A stretch of 64,000 nucleotides of DNA from Thalassia testudinum. Its lineage: Eukaryota; Streptophyta; Magnoliopsida; Alismatales; Hydrocharitaceae. The DNA is taken from the NCBI GenBank assembly GCA_037157565.1, contig JAZHRO010000055.1:41137001-41201000 (forward strand), in the 5' to 3' direction. The stretch's first letter is position 1; each line of letters opens with the position of its first letter. This document shows positions 33,756 to 45,713 of this stretch, piece by piece. A model generated the notes under the pieces. It saw only the letters and a list, made by a program, of their open reading frames with translations. It did not search any database and was not told the DNA's origin. The translations under genes and the position numbers were made by a program.

Positions 33756-35375
33756 TGGTCGGGGCGCAGATCGCGTAGAAGATTAGTGCGTTGTAGTATA
33801 GTGCGAAATACATCTCGAGCAATTTAATTAATGGAACTGTTGAGTCTCGGTCAATCATAGGGAGGTAGAAAGCACTTTTGATCTCATGCGTTTGTTCCCA
33901 ACAAAATTACTAAATAGTATAGACACAATATTGTAGTATATATATCAATCAGAGAGTTTGAACATGAATCGCATACATCTAACTAAACAAATTCTAACAT
34001 AAACATAAACTACTTATGTAACAGAACAAGGGCACCACAAGTGGTCCGTGGTGGCTTTCTGGAGAGGTTGGGAAGAGCAGCAATGATCTATCGGGGTGGT
34101 CCAACGGACTCTTCAGACAGAGATGCAGAGACGAAAGCAGAGAAGACAGGAAGAAGGGAGAGGAGTTGTAGAAGGAGGAAGAAGAAGAAAGCTAATGAAT
34201 GCCTTCAGAGGGGACCCTTAGGCCTCTTTTTATATCTTTTATGAAGGGCATTTAGGGCATTTGAGCCCTTAATTCTGTGCAAAGGCTTCAGATTAATTAG
34301 ATCCGTTGATCAGGAGATCAAAGGTCCTGATTAAGCCTTCCAAATCCTTCTTCCATCCACGGTTTGATCTGGTGTTGACATGTGGTGCACCGTGTGCCCC
34401 TTGGTCTGCATCCGACAGCCTCCACTCACCCGCCGCTCGCCCTCAATTAGTGCCTCAACTCCTAAGGCTTCTCAGTCGTCCGATCTCTCGATCGGACGAC
34501 TTAAAGAGCATGCATAGCGCCTTCTGATTCCTAAGGCACACGTTATCATGCGCATCTTCATTCGACGCTCCTGCGCCCGCCACGCGTCCGCGCCTGATCT
34601 GCTCGATGAAGATCCTGCGATCAATTGCACTCGCACTCGCCGCTCTTCCTGATTTCAGGCCAGGCGCTACTAGAACCTGCGTCGATCGCTTAGGCGTGAA
34701 GGCACTAACCAACGCGCTATGGATGACTTTGCATCGGGTTTCCAAATCTTCACACGACTATTCTCAGTCGTTGGATGGATATCCAACGGTTGAGATCGCG
34801 TCCTCATCTGATGAAGCGCCTGAAAGCGGGCGGCGTGGACGCATCACGACCGTTGGATGACAATCCAACAACCTACGTCTTTCCTTCCAGATTGGGGCAC
34901 GGTGAGGGGTAGCTGCGATGGTGCCATGTGGCTCCATCGTGGCCGTCCATCTTCTTCTCCTTGTATTTGATGATGTAGGCCTCCAATTGAGTTGATTTCT
35001 ATGCCGTTGGATTGCGAACATCGATCTGGATCCATCCATGCTATTGGATTTGTCATCTGAGGTCTAGATATTCTTCAATTTGTCCCTTGGCTCCTGTTTC
35101 TTCTACGGACTACCTAGGGTGCTACGGGAGTTTACTTGATGCGCTCTTGGAAGCGTTGGACTTCCGTTGTCATTCCAAATAGATCTATAAGGTTGGATCA
35201 GTCATCTGCAGCCCTGGATTACTTGCAATTATTAATACCTCTCAAATAGCAAATTATTATGTATAAAACATATAAATCATCTAGGATGCAAAGTATGATG
35301 TGTATACATGCAGAATGCCCATGTTAAGCTAGGTTCTATCTTAATTCAGGCGAATTAGGGCCTATGATACGTCGG
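33756..35375 (-). repeat. Diverged Y-family LTR (Y'), right end uncertain
   Basis: It aligns with the Y1 and Y2 LTRs over GTCGTCCGATCTC-type, CGTTGGAT and TTGGATTTGTCATCTGAGGT blocks. A minus-strand TATA relic is near 34240-34224. A tRNA-like segment lies at 34666-34722. Almost none of its internal region survives, only about 100 bases to the left. The right boundary with LTR fragment X2 is not sharp. Confidence 0.6.
34666..34722 (-). other. tRNA-like segment in LTR Y'
   Basis: The minus strand reads CATAGCGCGTTGGTTAGTGCC (A-box side; TAGCGCGTTGGTTAGTGCC is the core) and GCAGGTTCTAGTAGC (B-box side). It is diverged but at the same place in the LTR as in Y1 and Y2. Confidence 0.45.
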
Positions 35376-36675
35376 TCAATTTGAGAAGTAAAGGAGATGG
35401 GGAGGATCTAGAGAGGGAGATGAGGAGATTTAACCTAGACTAGGGATGAAAGGGGGAGGTATTGGTGCTGGCTTTGATTGGCCAGAGCCGAGGATAAAGG
35501 TATCTTTGGAGAGAGGAGTGGCGATGAAGAGGACAACACTTTGACTAGCTATCGTCGGAAGAAGACAAGGAAGAAGGTGGTGCGTCCACTTTGATTGTTG
35601 GATGCATGGAAGAGGCAGAGCTAGAGGTCTGCCAGAGTTGTTGGAGCTCTTGGCCGGAGAGGAGGGAAGAAGGAGATTTCCAGCCTAGAATCGATTAGGG
35701 GAGATGAAGGAAGGATCTAGGACTTAAATAGAGCTTGAGATTGAGATCAACTTGAGAGAACTCCCACCTTTGACTTGCAGTTTAGTTAAGTCTTGATTTC
35801 ATGAAATCAGAGCTTCGCTTGAGCTCTAGGGATTGGTTTGGAGTCCTTGAGGTGATTCGAACGATAGGGGATCTTCTGATGATTGTTCCTTCCAAATTTG
35901 GGAGAGTTTAGTTGAGGAATCAAGGAGATTTCCAAGTTTGAAGGTCGAAAGGTTTGGGTTCACACCTTTAATGGTGGATGGGAGAAAAATGAAAAGATGG
36001 CGAGGAAGTTAGGGACCTTTCTACAACAATCTTGAAACTTAGGGGCTTGAATGTGAGAAATATAGATTTTGGGGACTAAATTGCAAAATAGGTCAAGATG
36101 GACTTTGATTGAGCCCAAATTTTGGTGATAACCTAATTTTGACCCAAGAAATCTAATGGTGTGCTTGGATTTGCATTTTGACCATGTTTTACTGGGAAAA
36201 TTACAGAGAAGTCCAAATCAGGGTAAATTCCCGTTTGAAACTCTATTCTATGTCAAAATGGGTTCAGTTGGTCAAACAAAAGGTACTAAACCTCTTAGAA
36301 TATTTTTTTTATGAATTTTAGGAGGTTTAGATTAATTTTATCCTAAACAAAACCTTTCAAATTCATGTGGGGTTGATAATTAGGTTTTATGTTTTGTTTC
36401 TTCCCTCAAAATGCGTGAAATCCTGTTTCTGTCAATGTGGACCCACTTTTTAGACTTTAAATGCTCAAATGACCTCTAATTAACCCTTAGATAATCCCAT
36501 GGTTACTTTGCATTTGTGATGTGGTGTTAAAATTAAAGAATTAGACTTGTTTTAGTGTTTTCTCTTTAAAATAGATTAGAGTGGAATTATGGTCCTCAGG
36601 CGATCATTCAAGAGTGTTTATTTATTACTTCTGGGTAATTTAGGTTAGTTATGACAGATGATGGCGTTACCATCA
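35376..36675 (-). repeat. Truncated X-family LTR (X2)
   Basis: In reverse it matches X1 and X3: CCATCATCTGTCATAAC at the start (36675), the AGGAGGTTTAG and TAGAATATT block (36290-36330), and AGGGATGAAAGGGGGAG (35445). Only the first half of the LTR is present; it stops where Y' begins. Confidence 0.65.
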
Positions 36676-36676
36676 G

Positions 36677-37139
36677 TGGGGTCTTCTTGACAAACCGCTT
36701 ACATGTAGAGACTACGTCAGTATTCAGGATGTTACCAACGGTATTTCCTTAATGATGCATCAACAGAGAGAAACAGATATGGTGATGATGAGACATGGGC
36801 ATTAGGTATCCGAATACCTGAATGCTCAAGGCCAGTTTTTGGATAGACTTGGAGAGTCTATTCACGGGATTTAGTAGCAGCTTCACAGGCCTCCTCGTCC
36901 TCTCCGATCTAACACCATTCCTCCATCATTAGTAGCACCTCCTCCTCCTACTACAACAGTAGTAGATCAGTAGGTGACGCATCCTTATCGGACATCTAGG
37001 CAACCGACCCCTAGATTTTCAGCTCAGAGATGCCTATGTCTTAGCTATCCTGCTTCATCAGAGAGATTTGATTCGATGGACCTCGAGTTAGATACAAACC
37101 TCCAGAGCATGATGGATGCATTTATGGCATCTTTGGAGT
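36677..37139 (+). pseudogene. Sirevirus A downstream ORF relic (env-like position)
   Basis: One frame with four stops reads NGISLMMHQQRETDMVMM, then LNAQGQFLDRLGESIHGI, a Pro-rich run (PPSLVAPPPPTTTVV) and a final NLQSMMDAFMASLE. Some Sireviruses carry an extra ORF after pol, sometimes called env-like. This relic is in that place. The sequence shows no signal peptide or membrane span, so I do not assign a function. Confidence 0.5.
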
Positions 37140-37343
37140 AGTTTTCACTTAGTTTTATTTCTATTTTGATAGCTTTTTGGATTGTAGTACTCTATATTTC
37201 ATGTGGACTATTTTATCCTATTACGTTTATCTGGACTCAATTTGCTTTTTACTTAATTATATGTATGGTTATTATCTCTCTTAGCTGAATATTTCTCTCT
37301 TTAAATTACTTGTTATAATTCTTACTGCTTCAATTAAATGTTT

Positions 37344-37481
37344 AAGGGGGAGATATTTCAGATTAATAGCTGCATGTTTTACTTTTTGCAGAAACAAAAA
37401 GGGGGAGATATTATGCATAACTCTTTTTATTTTTTTCTCTATACATAATTATAATTTTGTTGTCATAAAAAAGGGGGAGAA
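37344..37481 (+). other. Three G-rich purine tracts before the Sirevirus A 3' LTR
   Basis: AAGGGGGAGATA (37344), AAAAAGGGGGAGATA (37396) and AAAAAAGGGGGAGAA (37467-37481) share one core. The last abuts the LTR start TGTAAG and is the functional polypurine tract. Repeated tracts are a known Sirevirus trait. Confidence 0.75.
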
Positions 37482-38288
37482 TGTAAGTACCTCTGTTTTG
37501 ATGTACCAAAATTATGCTATTTGCAAGACTAATATTTTAGGTCTCTCTCATGGATCAAAGTTAGAAGAATGTTGACCTATGTCTCAGTGTCTTTTTATCT
37601 TTATTGAGTTTAGAATATTTTATAAGGAACCTCAAAATAAGTCTTAAATGGATTTTTGCACTTCACATAAAAAATAAGTTTTTAGATTATTGATAGACCA
37701 AATAATTTAATTGATCGATAAAGTTATTGATTGACTAACCAACTTAATTAAGCTAATAAATCAGCTTATTTTAGGAAGTTGATAAATGCACTTTTGATTG
37801 ACCATTTAGGTTAATTAATCGATTGATAATTGATTGATTAAATAACAAGTTTGATCGACCAAACCTCTTTTTGATTACCAAACTACCTGAATTGATCAAC
37901 CAATTTGATTTTTTTTCCAGGTCAATTTGCTAGTATAAATAGAGGTCGTATGCAACCCTTTTCATAACAACAAAAAAAAAGTAGAAAATCCATTCAAAGA
38001 AAAGAGCTTCTCATGCTTCTCTAAGTGCTTCTGCACCTCTATTTTCACTCCTTCTAAAGCAGGACGATTCAAACCTCCGTTGAAATTCTGGTTTGATCTT
38101 TATTGAGGTTTCGTAGGTTTTTATTATTCTTATATATTGTTGTTTTTGATTAATAGATCTCAAGTTGTTGGGAGAAATCCATTGTTCTTGTTGTTGTGCT
38201 TTTCTTCAGGTTAGTAAGAGAAGGGATCATTATAAGAGGTTGTGCCACCCTCTTTCAAGTGGTACGTTAGTGAATTGACTAGCTTTGC
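37482..38288 (+). repeat. Sirevirus A 3' LTR, first part
   Basis: It matches 13601-14402. The TTGATCGACC words (37690-37910) are more decayed than in the 5' LTR, and the TATA is TATAAATA (37935). It is interrupted by Y2 and resumes at 45714. Confidence 0.9.
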
Positions 38289-40041
38289 TGTTGAATGGCG
38301 GAAGACTACGCTATCGGAATTGGTTTTGAAAACCTGTCGTTGTAGTTTGAGTAGCGAAGAAATCCATTCAACAAATAAAATTTATATCGAAAAATCTGTA
38401 AAGAAATCCTAGGTCGAACACAGGGAAGCTACTCGATCAAAATTTGCAATTATATTTTTGTGTTTTTTTTAAAGGGTGGAATAATCACAATGAAATCAAT
38501 ATAGACAATAAGAGAGAGAGAGAACATTCACTTGATATTGCAAAATGTTTTTACAACTAAGCAAGCGAGAAATGATTACACTAGAAAGCAAGAAATTATT
38601 ACAACTAGAAAGCAGGAAAATTCTACTCTAGAAAGCAGTTAAAAGAATGAGAGAGAGAAGTTATCCTCCTAAATGATCGCTTGGAGGATGAGTCAGACGA
38701 GACAACGCTTGGAAGACTAGGAATGGAGCTGGAAGTAGGAGGATGAAGCAGGAGGAATGGGAATGAGGCAGCACGTCGTCATCGTCGTGGGATCCGCTTC
38801 CAGGATGAGGGCGAAAACTTGGTTTTAGCTCTTGAGGAGCATCCCGGGTGTGGGACAAGCTTCTCTTAAGCTTTGGAGAGGGAGAGAGGAGAAGAAAGGG
38901 ATGAGAAATCCGTATGGTAGGGGCTCCTTTTATAGTTGCAAGGAGTGGGGGCATTTTGGACATTACAACATGAAAAACATTAATTCAGGACCTTTAATGA
39001 CGGATAAATTCGTTATCCATCACTAAAGGCCTGAACGTGGGCGACGTGCTCACGCTGCGCATGCTGGCTCACCTTCAACTCCCTTCAACACTCACGCACG
39101 TTCACGCGCGCTCAGCCATTCGATCAAGAGATTGGATGGCTTGAACTGCCTACACTCGCGTCGTGCGCCTGCGTACGATCGCGCGTTTTTACTGTGCGTC
39201 TGATCATGCGTGGGTGCTATCTGTCGATCTGCGCCATTCGATGCACATCGCACGGCTCCAATTGTGCACCTACTCGTGAGGAGAAGCGCTGCGCCCGCAA
39301 TTCGAACTCGTGCCATCCACCTCCGCAGCGCCTTAATCGTTGCGCTACGCGTGCGGTTGAGGCGCGTTGAGGAATTTGTGCACGGCCGATCTTGACCGTT
39401 GGATCTTCATTCGACAGTCGAGATCAAGCGTTGCTTGTGCCTTCAGATGAGGAGAGCATTGGATGAGCAGTGGCGTGGCACGTTATCGGCCGTTGGATGG
39501 GCATCCAATGATTGAGATTTGTCGAGCGGGTGAAGAAGAAGAGTTGTGGCCGGTGCTGGGCGACTATGATGGTGCCACGTGGTGCCATCTAGTCCATCCA
39601 TCTTCTGAGTGTTGTAGATGGTGCCACGGGTGTCAGATTGGATCGATTTTCCACCGTTAGGCTACGATCGTCGATCCGAACCCATCCGTGTGGTCGGATT
39701 TGTTGTCTGAGGTGCAGATTAACACCATCTTGGCCTTTGCCCTTTAGGGTTCCTTGGTCTCTATTTGGTGCTACGGATGTCCGATCAGGGTGATCTTGGA
39801 GTTGTTGAACTCCAATTGTTGCCCTGATCAGATCAGTACAGTTGGATCTTCGATCCGAGACTCCGATAAAAAGTCAATTTGTCCCTGACCATAAAAAGGA
39901 GACAATTACTATACAATTTATACAACTTGATCTAAATGCATGATTATGCATGTTATGCACTATTTACAATGTATAATGCTAATGTGACACTAAGAACATG
40001 CGTTAATAGACATTTTAGGTTAATCAGATGTATGCACATCA
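38289..40041 (-). repeat. Y2 3' LTR
   Basis: It is 1753 bp, homologous to the Y1 LTR along its length. The minus-strand TATA (ACTATAAAAGGAGCC) is near 38940-38926, and a tRNA-like segment lies at 39299-39349. The ORFs inside are frame shadows of LTR sequence. Confidence 0.85.
39299..39349 (-). other. tRNA-like segment in Y2 3' LTR U3
   Basis: The minus strand reads GTAGCGCAACGATTAAGGCG, then 18 bases later GCACGAGTTCGAATT. Both promoter-like boxes are recognisable, with the spacing of a tRNA-derived SINE head. Confidence 0.55.
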
Positions 40042-41491
40042 CACCCCCATGCCTATCTTTTCTAGTCCCTAAAAAAAACTACATGCTAGTTATAAAAGAA
40101 TTAGGTTAGAATACTCGGGCACAAATCATTTTCAACATTAAGAAATTTTTTACTTAGGACCTGAACTTTCAAAGACACACAGCACTCGGGTATTTGCCAA
40201 AATGCAGACCGCCTCAAGCACTTGCCTTATTCAAAAAAAGATCTCTTTCTCTTTTTTTCTTCTTTTCTAATTTTTTTTTGGATTTTTGAGTTTAGGGTTA
40301 TAGAGTGGCTTTCTACGGCCACTCAACCCACCCAAGATTTGATGAGAACCCTAAGTTCTAAGCATCTTATTGTGAATGTGATAGACTCGTTGATCGGCAA
40401 TTAGAATGGACTTCGGGTTTCTATGCCTCTAGGTGACCTTAAAAAGAGAGTTCTGCCTAAAGGTGTATCTTTACGACCTGTAGCTTTCTCCCTATTTTTA
40501 TTTTTATGGGGTCAACACAAGGGTGGGTTCAGTGTATCTCTCCCCGGCTTATTCTACTTCTCCGCTTCTTCCTAAGTGTTTTGGGAATTTTTAGTGCATT
40601 TCTTAAGCTGGGTTCTGGACAATTGATCGATGAGCTGTTACCACCGACAACTTGCCAGCAATACTTGTGCGGCGAAGTGTGGCTTATTTCTTTTTTTTTC
40701 TTTTGTTTTCTTTTCTCCTTTTTCTTTTTCTTTTTCTTTTCTTTTTGACTTTTTTTTTCTTTTTAAGTAGGTGGCTCCCTTGGTCTAAGATTTACCTAAA
40801 GGCAGCAAAAAGAGAGTGGTCCAGTGACTGGGTTCTGGACAACCTACCTATGGGCTGTTACCCACGATAACTTGCCAGCCATATCACCCTAGAAGGTTCA
40901 TTAGCTACCAAATTTTCGTTAAAATCATTGAAGAACGAGTCAGTGACGAGATAGTGTGTAGATGCTTAGACTTAAAATTCCCTCAAATCATAGGGTGGGT
41001 TGATAAGTCGTGTACTTATCACCAAAACTTATTTAATCAAATTAAAATAGAATTCAGGATGGCGAGGACTCTTAAAACAAATCCACATTTTAGTGGATAC
41101 CCGGGTTGATTAAGCCCAAAGACCTAAAGGGTTTTAGTGTTTTGATCCTATTGTAATATTTCCTAAGATTGAACGGTCCTAATGTCCAAGTATTCCTTCC
41201 TAATTCAAAAATTTTTTAAACTAATTAATTAATTAATTTATTTTTCTTTATGTATATATAAGAAGAGAAATAAAATTTACAAGAATTTCATAGAGCTGAC
41301 AAAATGATTCAAAAATGAATCCACCCCCCCATGCCTAGCTGATGCAATGTCTACATTGAGAATAAAAGACATGAAAGGAAGGGTAGAGTACGGAAGATAT
41401 CACCTGAATATGAAGCTCGGGTCAGCTCTGAGTCAAACTGAACAACTGTTGAGTTTAATGCTATCAGCTAGGTGGAGTCCAGCCAAAGAAG
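40042..41491 (-). other. Y2 polypurine tract and 3' non-coding region
   Basis: The minus-strand tract GGCATGGGGGTG abuts the LTR; the preceding hairpin has decayed (loss of GC in one arm). The rest aligns with Y1 19845-21424, including the repeated AACTTGCCAGC unit (40640 and 40870) and the T/C run at 40688-40765. Confidence 0.65.
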
Positions 41492-44400
41492 TCACAACAT
41501 GGCTAGAGCAACCGTGTTTGAGACTGGTTCTGGAATAGTACGGTCAATAACGGGCTTCAGACGTTGATCGTTGACTTTGAATAAATTACCCATCTTCGGG
41601 TCAGAGATCTGAACAGCTCCGTTTGGAAATATCTGGTCGATAATGAATGGGCCATTCCATTTCGACCTAAGTTTGCCAGGAAAGAGCTTAAGTAGAGAAT
41701 CGAATAGCCAGACCTTCTGGTTCGGTTCAAAGCTCTTGCGAGAAATCAATTGGTCATGTTAAGCTTTGGTCCGAGCCTTGTAGATCTTGGCATTCTCATA
41801 TGCATCATTTCTTAGCTCCTTTAACTCAGATAGTTGGAGTTTCCTGATCTTCCCGGCTAAACTCAGATCTAGATTGCACTCTGCTTGATTGCCCAGAATG
41901 CCCTATGTTCAATTTCTACGAGTAAATGGCACGCCTTTCCATACACCAGCTGAAACGAAGACATGCCGATGGGCGTTTTATATGCTGTATGGTAAGCCTA
42001 AAGAGCGTCCTCAAGCTTTTGAGTCCAGTCTTTGCGATCAGGCCTAACCATTTTTTGCAGAATATTCTTGATCTCCCGATTGGAGACCTCGGCCTGTCCA
42101 TTTGTTTGGGGATGGTAAGGTGTGGAGATTCAGTGATTAACTTCGTATTTTGCCAGCAAATTACAGAACTGAACATTAGTGAAATGAGTGCTACCATCGC
42201 TGATGATGGCCCTCGGAATCCCAAACCTGTTGAAGATGTTCTTCTTGACAAAATCGATGACCACCTTGTGGTCATTGGTTCGGGTGGGAATCACCTCGAT
42301 CCATTTGGATATGTAATCAACATCGACGAGAATTTACTGATGTCCAAATGAAGGGAGGAAGAGTCCCATGAAATCGATGCCCCAAATGTCGAACATTTTG
42401 ACAGGGAGAATCAGGTTTAGGGGAATCATATCTCTCTTAGTTATGCTCCCAAGTGCCTGGCATTGGGAACACGACCTCGAGAATACATGGGCATCATTGA
42501 ATAAAGACGGCCAATAGAATCCAGATTGCAAAATTTTTGCAACTGTCTTTTTCTTGGAGAAGTGTCCACCACATGCAAATGCATGGTAGAACTCGAGTAT
42601 ACCGTTGAATTTGTTCTCCGGAATGCATCGGTGAATAATTTGATCAGAGCCGATGTGGTACAATTCAGGGTCCTCCCAGAAGTAATATTTGGCCTCAGAT
42701 TTGAGTCTATCTCATTGTTGCTTGTTCCAATTTTAAGGGATTTGACCAACGGCCAAATAATTAATGATGTCGGCAAACCATGGGGTTTGGACACCTGGAA
42801 CTGTAAGGATGGTTTTGTCCGGAAAAGTATCAGCAATTAGAATGTCCGGACGAGAAGAGTCACTCAGAAGTCTCGACAGATGATCCGCCACCACATTCTG
42901 TACCCTGGATTTATCCTTGATTTCAAGATCAAATTCTTGAAGTAGAAGAATCCAACGAATAAGCCGGGGTTTGGCATCCTTTTTGGCCAAGAGATGTCTC
43001 AAGGACGAGTGGTTAGTATATATAATGACGTGAGACCCTAAGAGATAAGCCCTGAATTTCTCCAAAGCAAATACTACGGCTAGTAATTCCTTTTCGGTAA
43101 CAGTATAATTCCTCTGGGCCTCGTTTAGAGTTTTACTAGTGTAGTAGATAACAGAGGGCTTTCTATCAACTTTCTGACCCAAAACAGCTCTGACCGTGTA
43201 ATCAGAAGCATCGGTCATGATCTCAAAAGGGGATGTCCAAACCAGTGGTTGCAACACCGGAGAACAAGTGACTGCCGTTTTAAGAAAATCAAATGCCTTA
43301 CGACATGATTCATCGAAATCAAACGGCATTTCTTTGGCGAGAAGATTGCTCAGAGGACGAGCAACCTTCGAAAAGTCCTTGATGAATCTCCTGTAGAATC
43401 CCACATGACCAAGAAATGATCGAATTTGTTTAACAGATGTGGGAGGAGGAAGTTTGGCGATAGCATCAACCTTAGCTTTATCCACTTCGATTCCTCGTTC
43501 AGAGATTACATGACCCAAGACGATGCCTTCTTGTGTCATGAAATGACTCTTTTCCTAACTAAGGACCAATCTTGTTTTGATGCATCATTTAAGAATCATT
43601 TCAAGATTAGCTAGACAAGAGTCAAACAATTCTCTAAAAATAGAGAAATCGTCCATGAAGACCTCCGTAAACTCTCCCACCATGTCAGAGAATATGGCCA
43701 GCATACACCTTTGAAAAGTTGCCAGTGCATTGCATAAGCCGAATGGCATCCTATGGAAAGAAAAGGTTTCGTAGGGATAGGTGAAAGTTGTTTTTTCCTG
43801 ATCCTCAGGATGGATAAGAAGTTGGTTGTATCCCGAGTAACCATCAAGGAAATAGAAGTACTTTTGGCTGGCTAATCTTTCCAAGATTTGATCAATGAGG
43901 GGAAGAGGGAAGTGATCCTTTTTTGTGGCCGTGTTCAGCTCCCTGTAATCGATACAAACCCTCCAAGAGGAAGCTAAATGAGTTGTGATAGATTCTCCTT
44001 TCTCATTAGTCACAACAGTAATCCCAGCTTTCTTGGGAATGATCTGCATAGGACTTACCCAAGGACTATCAGAGATCGGATAAATGATTCCTGCATCGAG
44101 CCACTTAATAATCTCCTTATTGACCACTTCTCACATATTTGGATTTAATCTCCTCTGCATCTGGCGAGAAGGGTGGGATCCATCTTCCAAAAATATTCTG
44201 TGATTGCAATAAGATGGCTCGATCCCCCTAAGGTCATGAATGGTCCAACCAATTGCCTCCTTGTGTTCCTTCAGGACCTTAATCAGTTTAATCTCCTGCT
44301 CCTTTGTTAATTTAGCACGGATAATCACAGGGAGCGTCTTATGTGGTCCTAAAAACTGATATTTCAGATTCTCAAGCAAAGGTTTCAGTTCAAGCTGGGG

Positions 44401-44568
44401 CAGGTTGATGATTGAAGGTAAGGAAGGTGATGATGAAGACTTATCAAGAGGAAGAGGTTGAGAGTGAACAAAATCAATAACCTCTTCAGAAGATGGCGGG
44501 TCTGCCATAGAGGGTTGCGGGTCCAATTCATCATCATCAGAGGAACTTTCAAATGCAGAAACCATCAT
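41492..44568 (-). pseudogene. Ty3/gypsy pol of Y2: RT, RNase H, integrase (decayed)
   Basis: RT (44568-43585): AIGWTIHDLRGIEPSYC, WVSPMQIIPKKAGITVV, RVCIDYRELNTATKKDHFPL, LDGYSGYNQ and the active site VFMDDFSIF. RNase H (about 43340-42850): [28 protein letters not shown] and VADHLSRL, but the catalytic YTDH is YTNH. Integrase: zinc finger FYHAFACGGHFSKKKT with CSQCQ (42580-42450); core FDIWGIDFMG, IISDGSTHFTN and [15 protein letters not shown]; then the KLRSKWNGPF region in another frame (41749-41492). Stops occur near 44131, 43580, 42730 and 42340. This motif set is typical of the Tat/Athila branch without chromodomain. Gag and protease are missing, probably deleted with the PBS. Confidence 0.88.
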
Positions 44569-44680
44569 ACAAGTTTAAATATTCACATTATCGTCCACAA
44601 GTTCCTCAATAAATCCACAATCCTTGAATTTATTAATAGCCTTAAAAATATCCAATTTCATTCTTTATCCCCAAAGGCGA

Positions 44681-45708
44681 TAAATCCGTCACTAAAGGCC
44701 TGAACGTGGCCGACGTGCGCGTGCGGTGTGCGCCCACTCACCTTTAGCACCCTTTAACGCCTGCGCACGTTTGCGCGCGCTCAGCCGCCCAATCAAGAGA
44801 TCGGACGGCTTAAAATGCCTACGCCTGCGCCGCATGCTCGCATGCAATCACGCGTTTGCGCTGCGCATCTGATCGCGCGTGGGCTTTATCGGTCGATCTG
44901 CGCCATTCGATGCGCATCGCGCGGCTCCAATCGCGTGCCTACGCGCAAGAAGTGCTGTGCCTGCGATTCGAACCCGCGCCATCCACCTCTGCAGTGCCTT
45001 AACCACTACGCTACATGTGCGATGGAGGCGCGTTGAGGAATTTGCGCAACTCCGATCTCGGTCGTTGGATCTTCATTTGACGGTCGAGATCAAGCGTTGC
45101 TTGTGCCTTCAGATGAGGAGAGCACTAGATGAGCTGTGGCGTGGCACGTTCTCGGCCGTTGGATGGGCATCCAACAATTGAGATTTGTCGAGCAGGTGAA
45201 GAAGAAGTGCTGTGGCTGAAGCTGGGCGGCTATGATGGCACCACGTGGCGCCATCTAGGCTGTCCATCTTCTGAGTGTTGTAGATGGTGCCACGGGTGTC
45301 AGATTGGATCGATTTTCGCACAGTTAGGCTGTGATTATCGATCCGAACCCATTCGTGCAGTCGGATTTATTGTCTGAGGTGTGGATTAACACCATCTTGG
45401 CCCTTGCTCTTTAGGGTTCCTCAATCTCTATCTGGTGCTATGGATGTCCGATCAGGGCGATCTTGGAATCGTTGAACTCCAATTATCGCCCTTATCAGAT
45501 CAGTATAGTTGGATCTTCGATCCGAGGCCCTGATAAAAAGTCTCCTTGTCCCTGACCTTAAAAAGGCGACAATTACTATACAATTTATACAACTTGATCT
45601 AAATGAATGATTATGCATGTTATGCACTATTTACAATGTGTAATGCTAAAGCGACACTAAGAACATGCATTAATAGACATTTTAGGTTAATCAGATGTAT
45701 GCACATCA
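44681..45708 (-). repeat. Y2 5' LTR, truncated
   Basis: It corresponds to about 39000-40041 of the other LTR, starting at CGATAAATCCGTCACTAAAG. About 700 bases with TATA, R and U5 are missing, as are the primer site and gag. Confidence 0.85.
44965..45014 (-). other. tRNA-like segment in Y2 5' LTR U3 (best preserved)
   Basis: The minus strand reads GTAGCGTAGTGGTTAAGGCA (A box) and, about 18 bases on, GCGGGTTCGAATC (B box). These are close to RNA polymerase III box consensus (TRGYNNARNGG and GGTTCGANNC). Confidence 0.6.
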
Positions 45709-45713
45709 TTCAC

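Larger units (their letters stand above)
38289..45708 (-). mobile_element. Pol-bearing Tat/Athila-type Ty3/gypsy element Y2, 5' end deleted
   Basis: The ends are TGTTGAATGG and GCACATCA. The flanks TTTGC (38284) and TTCAC (45709) would be a target duplication with two changes, and the Sirevirus LTR rejoins exactly across it. Minus-strand order: truncated 5' LTR (45708-44681), deletion of the LTR end, primer site and gag, then pol (44568-41492), 3' non-coding region, tract, and complete 3' LTR (40041-38289). LTRs and 3' region are homologous to Y1. Confidence 0.85.

Noticed and set aside
41926..42840. Plus-strand ORFs of 104-141 codons
   Set aside because: They lie antisense to the integrase and RNase H coding sequence of Y2 and are frame shadows.
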